A stretch of 64,000 nucleotides of DNA from Cohnella kolymensis (GCF_000829465.1 NZ_JXAL01000034.1:124001-188000); one strand, 5' to 3'. Counted from the first letter of the stretch, positions 1 to 9,877 are shown. A program made the numbers and translations. Notes: a model not told the origin generated them from the sequence alone.

Positions 1-1
1 C

Positions 2-310
2 AAAGACGCGAAAGACAAGCAAGCAGCTGTTCAAGCGGCTTATCACATGACCAACGAAACGACTCAAACCGAATTCATGAAAATCGGTAACGGCTCTCCA
101 TTGGTCAGCTTGTCGCCGAAGTATTTCGAATTGAATCCGGAATTCAAAGCGGTTGAACCTGCGCTCAAAACGGCAACGGACTTCGCTTATCCGGCGGAAT
201 CGAAGAAATTTAAAGACCAACTGGTAAATGAGCTGGAAAGCACATTGCTGGGCGGCGGGAACAAGACTCCTCAAGAAATCTTGGACAGCGTTCAACAGCA
301 ATTCAAGTAA
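2..310 (+). CDS. C-terminal part of a sugar ABC transporter substrate-binding protein (5' end outside window)
   Basis: The reading frame is already open at base 2 and ends with TAA at 310, so only the last ~102 residues are present. The helical C-terminal segment, ending in a lysine-rich, Gln-rich tail, fits the end of an extracellular solute-binding protein of the maltose/oligosaccharide type. The strongest evidence is context: two MalF/MalG-like permeases follow directly on the same strand, then glucan-degrading enzymes. It would be a membrane-anchored lipoprotein outside the cell that delivers oligosaccharide to the permeases. Lipobox and ligand residues lie outside the window. Family assignment is therefore mainly from gene order. 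Confidence 0.75.
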   Translation, partial: KDAKDKQAAVQAAYHMTNETTQTEFMKIGNGSPLVSLSPKYFELNPEFKAVEPALKTATDFAYPAESKKFKDQLVNELESTLLGGGNKTPQEILDSVQQQFK

Positions 311-316
311 TGGCTG

Positions 317-352
317 CGTTCCCGTTTCCTTGGTGAAACGGGAACGATTTTA
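317..352 (+). terminator. Stem-loop between binding-protein and permease genes
   Basis: A 12 bp stem (317-328 with 335-346) with a 6-base loop is followed by a weak T-rich run. Such hairpins between binding-protein and permease genes commonly act as partial terminators or mRNA stabilisers that leave more binding protein than permease. Here that role is inferred. Confidence 0.65.
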
Positions 353-388
353 TTCACGGCATTAAATACATTCAAGTAAGGAGGGGTC

Positions 389-1339
389 ATGATGAGCAAC
401 GGCACTAAAGCAGCCGCGGAATTGCGGCGCGACAACAAGGGCGGTCAGTCCTTGTTCAGAAAAATGTTCGATTCGGATATGTCCGTCGGCTGGTTGTTCA
501 GCTTGCCGTTTCTGATCTTGTGGGCATGGTGGTTCTTCTATCCTTTCCTGCAGTCTTTCATTCGCAGCTTCCAGGATGCCAACTTCGCAGCATTGGATGA
601 AGCGAAATTCATCGGATTTCAGAACTATGTAAGGATTCTGCAGGATCCCGAGTTTTACCGGGCGGTCCTTCACTCGCTTGAGATCGTGTTGATCGCGGTC
701 CCTGTGCAAACACTGATCGGTCTTCTAATGGCGATCCTGGTCAACCAAAAGATCAAAGGGAAGGGGATTTTCCGGACTGTCTTCTTCATTCCGTACATTA
801 CATCCCAAATCGCCATCACAACGGTATTCATGATGTTGTTCAAGCAGGGCACGTTCGTCACGGAATTCTTCGGACTTTTCGGGTTCGGCAATGTGACCTG
901 GTTCGCAGATACGAACTATGCGCTTATGTTTGTCGCTATTCTATTTATTTTCCAACAATGCGGATTTACCATGATCGTCTATCTTTCCGGGCTTCAAGAA
1001 GTTCCGAAAGATTTGTATGAGGCGGGCCAAATCGACGGCGCATCCAAATGGGCGCAATTCCGCTACATTACCGTACCGTTCTTGAAACCGATCACCTTCT
1101 TCATTGTGTCAGTGGCAACGATTCTCGGTTTCCAAATTTTCGACCAGATCGCCGCCATCTCTAGATACGGCGCGCTCGGTTCCCCAGCGGGAGCCACCAA
1201 TACGGTTGTTACCTATTTCTATCAGCACGGTATTCGCTATATGAACATCGGATACGGAAGTGCGGCCGTTGTCTTGTTCTTCTTGATAATCATGATCATT
1301 ACGTACCTTCAGAAAAAACTGTTGGATGAAAAGGGGTGA
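389..1339 (+). CDS. Carbohydrate ABC transporter permease, MalF/UgpA-like
   Basis: Inner-membrane permease of 316 residues with about six hydrophobic segments. The EAA loop that contacts the ATPase is visible near residue 225 (EAGQIDGASKWAQF followed by PFLKP), typical of binding-protein-dependent transport permeases. Two ATG codons sit together at 389 and 392; the AAGGAGGGG box at 378-386 is better spaced for the second, so the start may be 392. It follows the binding-protein gene and precedes the MalG-like partner by 6 bp, so the two form one permease pair. No ATPase gene is present here, so a shared MsmX-type ATPase encoded elsewhere probably energises it (inference from Bacillota sugar importers). 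Confidence 0.92.
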   Translation: MMSNGTKAAAELRRDNKGGQSLFRKMFDSDMSVGWLFSLPFLILWAWWFFYPFLQSFIRSFQDANFAALDEAKFIGFQNYVRILQDPEFYRAVLHSLEIVLIAVPVQTLIGLLMAILVNQKIKGKGIFRTVFFIPYITSQIAITTVFMMLFKQGTFVTEFFGLFGFGNVTWFADTNYALMFVAILFIFQQCGFTMIVYLSGLQEVPKDLYEAGQIDGASKWAQFRYITVPFLKPITFFIVSVATILGFQIFDQIAAISRYGALGSPAGATNTVVTYFYQHGIRYMNIGYGSAAVVLFFLIIMIITYLQKKLLDEKG

Positions 1340-1345
1340 GCGCAG

Positions 1346-2170
1346 GTGAAAACGAGAAAAGCTATAGCACAGTTCGGTAATTATACGCTGCTCATTATTC
1401 TTGGCGCTCTGTTCGCCCTGCCGTTTATATATACGCTTTACACTTCATTAATCACCATGCAAGATGTGAACAAGCTGGCCGGAGTTTCTAACTGGACGTT
1501 CGACAATTACAAGATGTTCTTCACGAATGACGCGTACAACGTGCCTAAATGGCTTATGAATACCGTCATCATGACGGCAGTCGTCATTCTAGGTAACCTC
1601 ATCATTAACCCGATGGTCGGATTCGCACTAGCGAAACTCGACTTCAAGGGCAAAAAGCTCATCTACTGGATCGTCGTCGGTACGATGATGGTTCCGTATC
1701 ACATGATTCTGATTCCTGTATATGTGAACGTGGCCGAGCTTGGCTGGTTGAACTCTTTTACGGGGTTAACGGTTCCGTTTCTGTATCAGGCGCTGTACAT
1801 CTTCATGATGCGTCAATTTTTCATCAGCATTCCGACCGAATTCATTGAAGCGGCTAGACTCGACGGCTTGACTAAAGTAGGGGCGTTCTGGCGGATCGTC
1901 TACCCGCTGGCTCGATCCTCGCTCATCACGATGTCGATCCTGGCATTCTCGGGAACGTGGAACAGCTACTTGATCCCCGTTACACTGACGAGCGATCCTT
2001 CAATGTATGTGTTAGTCGTGGGTTTGAACAGCGTCAAGGATATGTTCTTCGAGAACACCCCGCTGATCATGGCAGGGGTCGTGCTCGCCACTTTGCCGAT
2101 CCTGATCTTCTTCTTTATTTTCCAACGGCAGTATATCGAAGGCGTATCGAGCGCCGGAGTCAAAGGCTGA
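1346..2170 (+). CDS. Carbohydrate ABC transporter permease, MalG-like
   Basis: A 274-residue membrane protein with six predicted transmembrane segments and an EAA loop (EAARLDGLTKVGAFWRIV) near residue 170. It is the second permease of the importer. The start is GTG at 1346, preceded by an AAGGGGTGA box that overlaps the stop of the upstream permease gene, which indicates translational coupling. The amino-terminal helix lacks the long extra periplasmic loop of MalF, as usual for MalG. Substrate is inferred from the downstream enzymes: short alpha-glucans or isomalto-oligosaccharides. Confidence 0.92.
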   Translation: MKTRKAIAQFGNYTLLIILGALFALPFIYTLYTSLITMQDVNKLAGVSNWTFDNYKMFFTNDAYNVPKWLMNTVIMTAVVILGNLIINPMVGFALAKLDFKGKKLIYWIVVGTMMVPYHMILIPVYVNVAELGWLNSFTGLTVPFLYQALYIFMMRQFFISIPTEFIEAARLDGLTKVGAFWRIVYPLARSSLITMSILAFSGTWNSYLIPVTLTSDPSMYVLVVGLNSVKDMFFENTPLIMAGVVLATLPILIFFFIFQRQYIEGVSSAGVKG

Positions 2171-2225
2171 TAAGCGCCCGGCGCTTCGGCGAAACATTTA
2201 CTCTAAGCGGAATGAGGCGGGATTC

Positions 2226-4310
2226 ATGGACTATCGCGTAATCAAGGAAGGGGATTTGTTTTTCCTCACCGACGTGAATGGGGATATCAATGGCAACGAC
2301 GATGCCGGACACGGGCTGTATACGAAAGATACCCGTTTTCTAAGCCGCATGGAGCTGTTCATCGACGGAGAAAAGCCGACGCTTCTGGCATCGAACGCCG
2401 ATAAAAGCTATTTTGCATCCATTCGGTTGATGAAAGTAAGCAAGGATGAAGGCGCAATCGAAATCCTCCGTGAACGCTATATCTACGACGGTATTCTATA
2501 TGAGCGCGTATCGCTGACCAACTACTTTCCAAGGGCTGTAAGCTGCGATTTTGCAGCCGCTTTCGATGCTGATTTTCAGGATATGTTTATCGTCCGCAAA
2601 TACCGTACCGGAGATGTTGGAGAAATCATCGGGCGGGAGATCGGCGAGCGCGGCATGTCCATCCGCTACCAAGGAAAGGACGACATCCTGAGAGAGACGC
2701 AAATCGAGTGGGATTGGCAGGAAGGCACGAAAGCCGGAGCGGACGGCTGCGTCCACTTTGCGGTTAGCTTGGACCCTAAGGAGTCGAAGCAGGTTTGTTT
2801 TACGGTTCGACCTTTGCTGAACGAACAGAAATCGTCTGTATTGCCTTTCGATGAAGGCCTGCGTAAACTGGAACAATCCTATGATCTCTGGTACAACGAA
2901 GGCGCACAAGCTAACTCCGATGTGCCGGTGTTTGACGATTTTTACCGCCGGGGCGTACAAGATTTACGCCTGCTCATGACGGATGTCGGATGTGGCGAGA
3001 TGCCGGTTGCCGGCCTCCCGTGGTTTGCGGTTCCCTTCGGACGTGACAGCCTTATAACGTCCCTATTCATGCTCCCGCTGAATCCTGCTCAAGTCAAAAG
3101 CACACTCAGAACGCTGGCCGCTTATCAAGGGGAGAAAGTAGATCCCGAGAGAGATGAAGAGCCGGGTAAAATCATGCATGAAATCCGCTTCGGCGAGCTG
3201 GTAAACACGAATCAGTCACCATTTGCGCCTTATTACGGATCAGCGGACTCTACACCATTGTTTTTAGTGCTCATCGGCGAATATGTTCGCTGGACAGGCG
3301 ACGCATCATTGGTGGAAGAACTGAAATCCAACATTGTGCGCGCGTTGGAATGGATCGACAGCTACGCCGGCAGAGCGGAAACCGGGTTCTTGACATACAG
3401 CCAGGAAGCCGAGAAGGGGTTCCCGAATCAGGGCTGGAAAGATTCGCCCAACTCCATCGTGCACGAATCCGGCGAATACGCCTCTTCGCCGATTGCATTA
3501 TCCGAAGTACAAGGGTATGTGTATCAGGCGAAGAAAAGTCTGTCACCGATCTTCACCAAGCTTGGGGACACCCGGCTCGCCATGCGGCTGGACAAGGAAG
3601 CCTTTGAACTCAAGGAGCGATTCGAGAAGGCGTTCTGGATGGAAGATGAACGGTTCTATGCCGTGGCATTGGACAAAAACGGGCGGCAAGTACGTTCTGT
3701 CACTTCCAACCCGGGACATCTGCTGATGAGCGGACTTCCGGATACGTCCCGGGCTGAACTTGTGGCAAAGCGCTTAACCGCGAAGGACATGTTTAACGGC
3801 TATGGAATTCGCACCATGAGCACCGATTCCACAGGCTACTATCCGATGAGCTATCATAACGGAAGCGTCTGGCCTCACGATAACGGGATGATTCTGCTCG
3901 GTCTGAGCCGAACGGGGATGAAAAGGCAGGCCGGGCAAGTGATCTCCGGGTTGCTGAAAGCGTCCGAATCTTTCGAATACCAACGGCTGCCGGAGCTGTT
4001 CTGCGGCTATGACTCTTCGGTCGGTTCACCGGTGCCTTACCCGACCACGTGCTCGCCGCAGGCATGGGCAGCTGCAACTTCCATCGTCTTTGTACAGGCG
4101 ATGCTCGGTCTCGTACCGGACGCACTGGAACAAACAATCGTATTGAATCCGCTCCTGCCTGAAGCGTTCAATGAACTGACGGTCACCAACATCTCCATCG
4201 GATCCGGACATTTAGCCGTCAGGATAACACGAGCAGCCGAATCTTCAGAGAGCGTGAATGTGGACGTTATTTCCAATACGACGGGTTTCAATCTTATCGT
4301 CATGCCGTAA
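2226..4310 (+). CDS. Glycogen-debranching-type amylo-alpha-1,6-glucosidase family protein
   Basis: A cytoplasmic 694-residue glycosidase. The first ~200 residues match the N-terminal beta-sandwich of bacterial debranching-type enzymes (the GDE_N type, with a DAGHGLYTKDTRFLSR stretch at ~26-41). The rest is an (alpha/alpha)6 barrel with PWFAVPFGRDSLIT near 263-276 and a distal YYPMSYHNGSVWPHDNG stretch, typical of clan GH-G/L-like amylo-1,6-glucosidases. It lies 55 bp after the permease genes and 12 bp before the GH13 gene, in one operon. It probably trims imported alpha-linked oligosaccharides. The exact bond specificity cannot be read from the sequence. Confidence 0.85.
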   Translation: MDYRVIKEGDLFFLTDVNGDINGNDDAGHGLYTKDTRFLSRMELFIDGEKPTLLASNADKSYFASIRLMKVSKDEGAIEILRERYIYDGILYERVSLTNYFPRAVSCDFAAAFDADFQDMFIVRKYRTGDVGEIIGREIGERGMSIRYQGKDDILRETQIEWDWQEGTKAGADGCVHFAVSLDPKESKQVCFTVRPLLNEQKSSVLPFDEGLRKLEQSYDLWYNEGAQANSDVPVFDDFYRRGVQDLRLLMTDVGCGEMPVAGLPWFAVPFGRDSLITSLFMLPLNPAQVKSTLRTLAAYQGEKVDPERDEEPGKIMHEIRFGELVNTNQSPFAPYYGSADSTPLFLVLIGEYVRWTGDASLVEELKSNIVRALEWIDSYAGRAETGFLTYSQEAEKGFPNQGWKDSPNSIVHESGEYASSPIALSEVQGYVYQAKKSLSPIFTKLGDTRLAMRLDKEAFELKERFEKAFWMEDERFYAVALDKNGRQVRSVTSNPGHLLMSGLPDTSRAELVAKRLTAKDMFNGYGIRTMSTDSTGYYPMSYHNGSVWPHDNGMILLGLSRTGMKRQAGQVISGLLKASESFEYQRLPELFCGYDSSVGSPVPYPTTCSPQAWAAATSIVFVQAMLGLVPDALEQTIVLNPLLPEAFNELTVTNISIGSGHLAVRITRAAESSESVNVDVISNTTGFNLIVMP

Positions 4311-4322
4311 AGGAGCAGTATC

Positions 4323-5939
4323 ATGAACAAAACATGGTGGAAAAAAGCGGTCGTATATCAAGTGTATTGGCGCAGTTTTTATGACACGAACGGAGATGGA
4401 TACGGGGACCTGCAAGGTGTTATCGAAAAGTTGGATTACATCCGCACCCTCGGTGCCGACGTCATCTGGCTCAATCCTTGTTACGGTTCGCCTGACGTCG
4501 ACAACGGTTACGATATCTCGGATTACCGCGGCGTCATGCAAAAGGCGGGAACGATGGCAACTTTCGAGCGGCTTTTGCAGGAAGTTCATTCCCGAGGTAT
4601 GATGCTGATCATGGATCTGGTCGTGAATCACACCTCCGATCAGCATCCATGGTTTATCGAGTCCCGTTCGTCCAAAGACAATCCGAAGAGGGATTACTAC
4701 ATCTGGTCGCAGCAAACGAATAACTGGCGATCCTATTTTACAACTTCCACATGGGAATGGGATGAACGCACAGGAGAGTACTATTTTCACTCTTTTGCCG
4801 TCGAGCAGCCCGACTTGAACTGGAGCAATCCGAAGGTGCGGGAAGAAATCTACGAGATGATGCGTTTTTGGCTGGATAAAGGGATTGACGGCTTCCGCAT
4901 GGATGTCATCAACTTGCTGGCCAAGCAGGAAGGGTTCCCGGACGCGGAGAATCCCGAGAATATCTCTTACCTTGGCAACAACCCCGGCATTCATGAATAT
5001 CTCAAAGAGATGAACGATCAAGTATTGAGACATTATGACGTGTTTACGGTAGGTGAAATTCCATTCGTCACGCCGGAGGACGGGCTTCTCTATGTAGGCG
5101 AAGATCGGGGTGAGCTACATACATTGTTTCACTTCGAAGTCTGTGATTACATGGCGCATTGGGACATGCAGCGTTTCAAGGAAATTCAGAAGCGCTGGTA
5201 TGACGGCATGTGGGGAAGAGGCTGGAATTCGCAATTTTTGAATAACCATGATCATACAAGGCTCGTCACCCGCTTCGGCAACGACTCGGAATACCGTGTC
5301 GAATCCGCCAAATGCTTCGCCACCATGCTGCATACGCTGCCTGGCATGCCTTATGTGTACCAGGGCGAAGAAATCGGGATGACGGGTGTCCGTTTTCCCT
5401 CGATTGACGATTACGATGACATAGCGATGAAAAACAAGTATAAAGAAGAAGTCGGCAAAGGAAGAGACCCGCAGGAAGTGTTCGAAAGCTTGCTCCATCT
5501 GACCAGGGACAACTCAAGAACGCCGATGCAGTGGGACGAAACGCCAAATGCCGGGTTCAGCCAAGGCTCTCCATGGTTGAAGGTGAATCCGAACTGTTCC
5601 GAGATCAATGTGGAGAAGGCGCTCGCGGATCCGGACTCCGTATTTTATCACTATCAGAAGTTGATCCGACTGCGTAAAGACAACGAAGTGATGGTGTACG
5701 GCAGTTATGAGCCGATTCTGGACGAAGACGACCAAATTTATGCTTATTATCGTACTTTAGAAAGTGAAAGATGGCTCGTTGTTCTGAACATTTCGGATGA
5801 GGAGGCACAGTGCCGCCTGCCGGACAATGTGAACTCCAGCTTAGGGGAAGTTATCATACGGAATTATCCGGAAACGTCCGGTGGCAGTGAAGGGTTACTG
5901 CTGAAGCCGTACGAAGCCCGAGTATATCGCATACGCTGA
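4323..5939 (+). CDS. GH13 alpha-glucosidase, oligo-1,6-glucosidase type
   Basis: A cytoplasmic 538-residue TIM-barrel enzyme that releases glucose from oligosaccharide non-reducing ends. All GH13 motifs are visible: DLVVNH at 98-103, QPDLNW at 162-167 (the subfamily 31 signature), GFRMDVI at 190-196 with nucleophile Asp194, acid/base Glu245 in VGEI, and NNHD at 307-310. Valine directly after the nucleophile is the residue usually linked to alpha-1,6 preference. It is slightly shorter than the usual ~560 residues, mainly at the C-terminal beta domain. It starts 12 bp after the debranching gene with an AAAGGAG site and is the last gene of the sugar operon. Confidence 0.93.
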   Translation: MNKTWWKKAVVYQVYWRSFYDTNGDGYGDLQGVIEKLDYIRTLGADVIWLNPCYGSPDVDNGYDISDYRGVMQKAGTMATFERLLQEVHSRGMMLIMDLVVNHTSDQHPWFIESRSSKDNPKRDYYIWSQQTNNWRSYFTTSTWEWDERTGEYYFHSFAVEQPDLNWSNPKVREEIYEMMRFWLDKGIDGFRMDVINLLAKQEGFPDAENPENISYLGNNPGIHEYLKEMNDQVLRHYDVFTVGEIPFVTPEDGLLYVGEDRGELHTLFHFEVCDYMAHWDMQRFKEIQKRWYDGMWGRGWNSQFLNNHDHTRLVTRFGNDSEYRVESAKCFATMLHTLPGMPYVYQGEEIGMTGVRFPSIDDYDDIAMKNKYKEEVGKGRDPQEVFESLLHLTRDNSRTPMQWDETPNAGFSQGSPWLKVNPNCSEINVEKALADPDSVFYHYQKLIRLRKDNEVMVYGSYEPILDEDDQIYAYYRTLESERWLVVLNISDEEAQCRLPDNVNSSLGEVIIRNYPETSGGSEGLLLKPYEARVYRIR

Positions 5940-5940
5940 C

Positions 5941-5988
5941 AAAAAATACAGACTGCGCTCAGCGGTCTGTATTTTTTGATTTTTTTTC
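5941..5988 (+). terminator. Rho-independent terminator of the sugar operon
   Basis: A 12 bp stem (5941-5952 with 5964-5976) is followed by two T runs, directly after the GH13 stop codon. Confidence 0.9.
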
Positions 5989-6032
5989 TGTTATATTTAC
6001 ATTAATAGGAAACCGTTCAGGGGAGGTATCGT

Positions 6033-7016
6033 ATGAACGCTTCGTCGAATTGCGTATTGTACCTGGGCACCGAAGACGGGCTACTCGTCTATCGAGTGGA
6101 TCAAAGCCAGTCCTTGAAACTCGTCGGCAGGGGCTTGCAAGGAAATGCAGTGAGGGCGATCGCCGTGCATCCTGCACAGTCTGATCACGCCTACATCGGC
6201 TGCGGTCTGAGAGGTTGGGGGTTGTACCGTACGAATGATTATGGACAACAGGTCGAGAAGGTCGGTTTTGCAGAACAGTGGGTGTGGGATGTCGTTCATC
6301 AACCGAATGATCCGAAAGTGATTTGGGTCGGGACTGAGCCGGCGATGATTTATAAATCGACAGATGATGGTGTATCCTTTACGGCGCTCAACGGTATCGG
6401 ACAAGTTCCAAGTCGAAAATCGTGGAGGTTTTTTCATCCTCCATTTTATAGCGGACATATCCACGGCATTGCCTTTCATCCGCACAATGTGCAGCAAGTA
6501 CTCGCCGGCGTTGAACAAGGCGCCTTAGTGTATAGCTTGAACGGCGGCGAGAGTTGGCAAGATACATTAGCCGGCTATGACCTTCACCGGATCTCATATA
6601 ATCCGAACAATGCCGCACATGTACTTGCCGGCGCAGGGGAAGGATTGCTTGAGAGCCGGGACGGCGGAATGACTTGGCATATGGTTCCGGTCATGAAAGG
6701 CAAATATGTTCACGGCATTGCTTTCGACCCGTTTACTCCCGGCAGAGTTTACATATACGCAGATGACGGCGACAGCCCATTATACCGCAGCGATGATGAA
6801 GGTACAGTATGGCTGCCCGTGGGTAAAGGGTTATTCGCAGCAAAACCGTCGGATAATTTAGCGTTACATCCCCGCCTGCCTGATGTATTGTTCTACGCTG
6901 CCGATGTTACAAGCCGTGAAAGTATCATTTATTACAGTAATGACGCAGGGATGACTTGGTCACCGATTTCCGATCGGGTGCCTAAGGTATGGCGTATGAA
7001 AGCAGCATCATTGTAA
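6033..7016 (+). CDS. BNR/YVTN-type beta-propeller protein
   Basis: A 327-residue protein built of repeated blades. Asp-box-like motifs such as STDDGVSF, SLNGGESW, SRDGGMTW, SDDEGTVW and SNDAGMTW recur about every 45-55 residues, characteristic of BNR/sialidase-type propellers. There is no signal peptide, so it is probably cytoplasmic. A GGGGAGG site lies upstream of the ATG at 6033. It stands alone after the operon terminator. No catalytic residues of a glycosidase are evident; substrate and role are unknown. Confidence 0.75.
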   Translation: MNASSNCVLYLGTEDGLLVYRVDQSQSLKLVGRGLQGNAVRAIAVHPAQSDHAYIGCGLRGWGLYRTNDYGQQVEKVGFAEQWVWDVVHQPNDPKVIWVGTEPAMIYKSTDDGVSFTALNGIGQVPSRKSWRFFHPPFYSGHIHGIAFHPHNVQQVLAGVEQGALVYSLNGGESWQDTLAGYDLHRISYNPNNAAHVLAGAGEGLLESRDGGMTWHMVPVMKGKYVHGIAFDPFTPGRVYIYADDGDSPLYRSDDEGTVWLPVGKGLFAAKPSDNLALHPRLPDVLFYAADVTSRESIIYYSNDAGMTWSPISDRVPKVWRMKAASL

Positions 7017-7026
7017 ATGATTTTGT

Positions 7027-7561
7027 TTAAGTGATGGAAGCTATCAATTGTTTGGCGTTTCGCAAATGCAGCTCTGTGTAATCCTGCCACTGTATGATGT
7101 GATCAATAACAGGTTTGTACTGATCGGGAGCGGCATCCTTCATCACAGCCAAACCGGAACGAACATTGCGATCTCTTAACTCTGCTTTTTGGATACATCC
7201 AGTCAAAGTTTCCAGAATGGAATGCTCCGTCTCCCCGTTCATGAACCTCTGTGCGGATCCCATTGCTGTCACACGATGATAGGATGCAGGGACGAGATGC
7301 GTATGCATTTCCGCATTTCCCTTTAAGTCTTTTGTTTCGGGGATGTGGAACAACTGGGTGCTGAAAGAACAAACCATTTGCTCGCCATATAAGCTCGCGT
7401 ACAGCTCTGTAACAACAGGCTGCCATCTCTGCTGTTGCCTCAACAAATAACACCTTCTCGCCCCATACTCGGCAGACGCCTAACAATATCGTATGTAGAT
7501 TCAAGCCTAAATGTGATAGGCCTGCTCCTGCGAGCGATCGAGTTTGAAACTCTTCAGACAC
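7027..7561 (-). pseudogene. Frameshifted gene of unknown function
   Basis: Two leftward frames overlap near 7440. The 5' frame starts at 7561 (MSEEFQTRSLAGAG) and reads sensibly to about GEKVLFVE. The continuation then lies in another frame that runs to 7027 (about 140 residues, with a His-rich middle and a C-terminal helix). Together they look like one ~175-residue protein broken by a one-base shift. No family is recognised. The start overlaps the 3' end of the YdjM-type gene by 8 bp, suggesting an operon. Confidence 0.4.
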
Positions 7562-8198
7562 GAAACTTGATTGATCGATTATAAAGTGGAAATAACCATT
7601 TCACACCGGCTGGAGTGAACGTGTCTGCCAACAGATGCGAAACGTAACCGGCAATGGAAACCGACATAATCCCAGGGACTTGAAGGTGGTTCTGAAGACC
7701 CCACCCTAATGCTCCCCACAGCATCACGGCCCAAATCGTATGCGTCAAACCGCGGTGCTTCAACCAAGGCACCCAGGCGACAAAACCACCCAGTCCCATT
7801 AGCCAATTCAGCTCGGAATACCAACCCGCGTAGAGCAAACCCAAACCAACCATGCTTACAAGGATATTGCGAATGATGCCTTCTTTGCTGACAAAACCGA
7901 GCAGCAAGAGCGTCACCGCCACTACGGATACCGTCAGATGGATGCGATCGTCCATGAAGTAGAGATATGCCGTCACTCCACTCAGGAGAACGCCCGCCCA
8001 AAGCACAATGTCTCGCAAAGATTTCGAGACTTTGCCGAGCGTGCTGCTAAGCAGACTGGTCCCATCCAGATCCGCGGATAAAGCAGAAAAGCTCGCCACA
8101 GACAGGTACAAAGCAGCATTGTTGAAGCTGAAAGGGTAATACAAGCTGGCCGCCGCCCCTATCGCAGCTCCGATTGCAAAATGAGTCGATCCTTTCAT
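7554..8198 (-). CDS. YdjM/LexA-regulated-type membrane-bound metal-dependent hydrolase
   Basis: A 214-residue polytopic membrane protein. It begins MKGSTHFAIGAAIGA, has an internal HRGLTHTIWAV segment and ends with SHLLADTFTPAGVKWLFP. These spaced His/Asp motifs define the YdjM family (PF04307) of putative metal-dependent membrane hydrolases. Several hydrophobic segments separate the motifs. The start at 8198 follows a GGAGGGAA site. Function is known only as a family prediction; its substrate is not known. Confidence 0.88.
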   Translation of the reverse strand: MKGSTHFAIGAAIGAAASLYYPFSFNNAALYLSVASFSALSADLDGTSLLSSTLGKVSKSLRDIVLWAGVLLSGVTAYLYFMDDRIHLTVSVVAVTLLLLGFVSKEGIIRNILVSMVGLGLLYAGWYSELNWLMGLGGFVAWVPWLKHRGLTHTIWAVMLWGALGWGLQNHLQVPGIMSVSIAGYVSHLLADTFTPAGVKWLFPLYNRSIKFRV

Positions 8199-8336
8199 AG
8201 TTCCAAGTTCCCTCCGCTGACTGACTGAAGTTGGTTAAAAGGCAAACATACGTTTGCTGCGTAATTTTAGCACGCAACGCTGTATGCAAACAAGAGTAGA
8301 TTCATAGCGAGTATTATCGTGAGAGAGGTGTATGAA

Positions 8337-8892
8337 ATGCTGGACTATCCCTATGCCACGACGAGAGAAGAAAAGCTTAAAATGGCCAATGAAATTGCAA
8401 GTAGGCTGTTGAGCAGGTTTAAAGAATCGATTGCGGTCTTTTATTCACATTTTGCCTTTATACGATCCGGAACATATTTTTGAAGAGCTGCAAGTTTTGC
8501 CTTTAGCATTTACGTCAGAAGAGATCAAAAGCGTCATGAGAGAATTTATGATCTGGGAACCGTATGAGACGATGGGCAAAATAAGAAACGCGCGGGCGAA
8601 CGGAAATGTGGATTATTTGTCCGTCGGAGCGAGAGACTTAAGCTGGCAGACGGCGAAACTGATCGGGCTGGCGAACAAGAAATACTTCAGCACAAGGGCG
8701 AAAACCTATAGTGAGTCTCTACACATGGCATTACAGCCGGAAGGCTATAAAGAAATGGTTATGTATGTGATCAATGGGAACTTCAGCGATAAAGAGAGAG
8801 TTTATTTATGCTGTGAAAATCTGTGGCTCGGCTTAAACAAATGGTTTGAGGAGCTTGGCATCAACTATAAGAGCGAGAGTCTTCCATTTTAA
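8337..8892 (+). pseudogene. Decayed ANT(4')/KNTase-like aminoglycoside nucleotidyltransferase
   Basis: An ATG at 8337 begins MLDYPYATTREEKLKMANE, like the N terminus of kanamycin nucleotidyltransferases (TREEKLK.. then a helix ending KESIA). This frame stops at 8487. From 8431 another frame carries the family's C-terminal half: FIHILPLYDPE, the helical domain, and a SESLPF tail like the RIPF end of KNTase. The ~60-70 residues between, which hold the GS..R and D.E nucleotidyltransferase motifs, are absent. The deletion and the shift make it non-functional. Family identity is strong by pattern; the original substrate is unknown. Confidence 0.7.
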
Positions 8893-8998
8893 ACCAACCG
8901 TCTTTTTTCCCGTCTACCGACAAAAAACAACGAATGTCCCCGAATAGTATGACTGACAACTCGAATACATACCTAACACACAGCAAAGGGGACTTCAA

Positions 8999-9877
8999 AT
9001 GAAGCCGAAATCGATCAAGCTTATCACAAACACTATCTTGTCCGCCGTATTGGCGATGGGAATCGGCACAACAAGCGCTTTTGCCAACGAGACCCAAACG
9101 GCAGCACATGAATCGACTGCTCCCGCACCCGTAACAGGCAGCACCGAGAGTTCCGTAACGACAACCGCACCACAATCCAACTTATCCGAATTGCCTGCCG
9201 ATTTCTTCTATCTGTTCAAAACAATCGTGATTAAGATAGAAATCGTGTTGACAGATGACCAGGTGAAGCAAGCAAAGCTTCATTCCGTTATCACTCAAGA
9301 GCGCATCAAGAGAGCAGAGGTTCTGATTATTAAAGGAAAAACGGACCTCGCTGTGGAAACGTTGCAGCAATCTGTTGCTGAGCAAGACCAAGAAATTGAA
9401 GAAAGCTTGCAGTCCGATGAAAATGAGAGCAACGAGGAAATTCAGGATCAGCTTCGCCATAATATCGAAGCTTTGACGATCGTAATGGCAAAAGTAAAGA
9501 ATCCGAAAGCAAAAGCCGCTTTGGCCAAAAATATCAAGAAGAGCAAAGCAAAGTTATTGATCATTATCGAACAACCGGGTGAGCCGGAAGAACAGAAAAC
9601 CGGGTTAACTGAAGTAGAAGTACAGCTTCAAGCTAAGCCGGTAAAGACTGAACAAGTTGAAAATGATGACGATCAAAAACGATTCGAAGATGAAGATAAA
9701 AATGATGATGAGGATTCCGGCGATAAAGACGAGGATCGGAAAGCGATGCAAGAAAAAATGAAGTCCGAGCGTAAAGCGGCGCAAGAGCAATACAAGCATG
9801 ATCGGAAAATGGCTCATGAACAGTCCAAAAAAGAACGCAAAGAGTCTCATGAGAAATCCAAAGGCGATAATAAGTAA
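8999..9877 (+). CDS. Secreted DUF5667-type protein with charged tail
   Basis: A 292-residue protein with a signal peptide (KLITNTILSAVLAMGI..TTSAFA|NE). A Thr/Ala-rich linker follows, then residues ~60-130 match the DUF5667 pattern (LPADFFYLFKTIVIKIEIVLT, then ERIKRAEVLIIKGK). The last ~85 residues are an extremely charged Lys/Glu/Asp region with AMQEK..KSERKAAQEQ heptad-like repeats, probably coiled coil. An AAAGGGGA site precedes the ATG. DUF5667 occurs in exported, often sigma/anti-sigma-linked proteins. No function is established. Confidence 0.75.
   Translation: MKPKSIKLITNTILSAVLAMGIGTTSAFANETQTAAHESTAPAPVTGSTESSVTTTAPQSNLSELPADFFYLFKTIVIKIEIVLTDDQVKQAKLHSVITQERIKRAEVLIIKGKTDLAVETLQQSVAEQDQEIEESLQSDENESNEEIQDQLRHNIEALTIVMAKVKNPKAKAALAKNIKKSKAKLLIIIEQPGEPEEQKTGLTEVEVQLQAKPVKTEQVENDDDQKRFEDEDKNDDEDSGDKDEDRKAMQEKMKSERKAAQEQYKHDRKMAHEQSKKERKESHEKSKGDNK

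Noticed and set aside
7103..7561. The 152-residue leftward frame as a complete gene
   Set aside because: After ~40 residues it becomes Cys/Arg-rich and atypical, while the other frame has normal composition. A frameshift explains it better.
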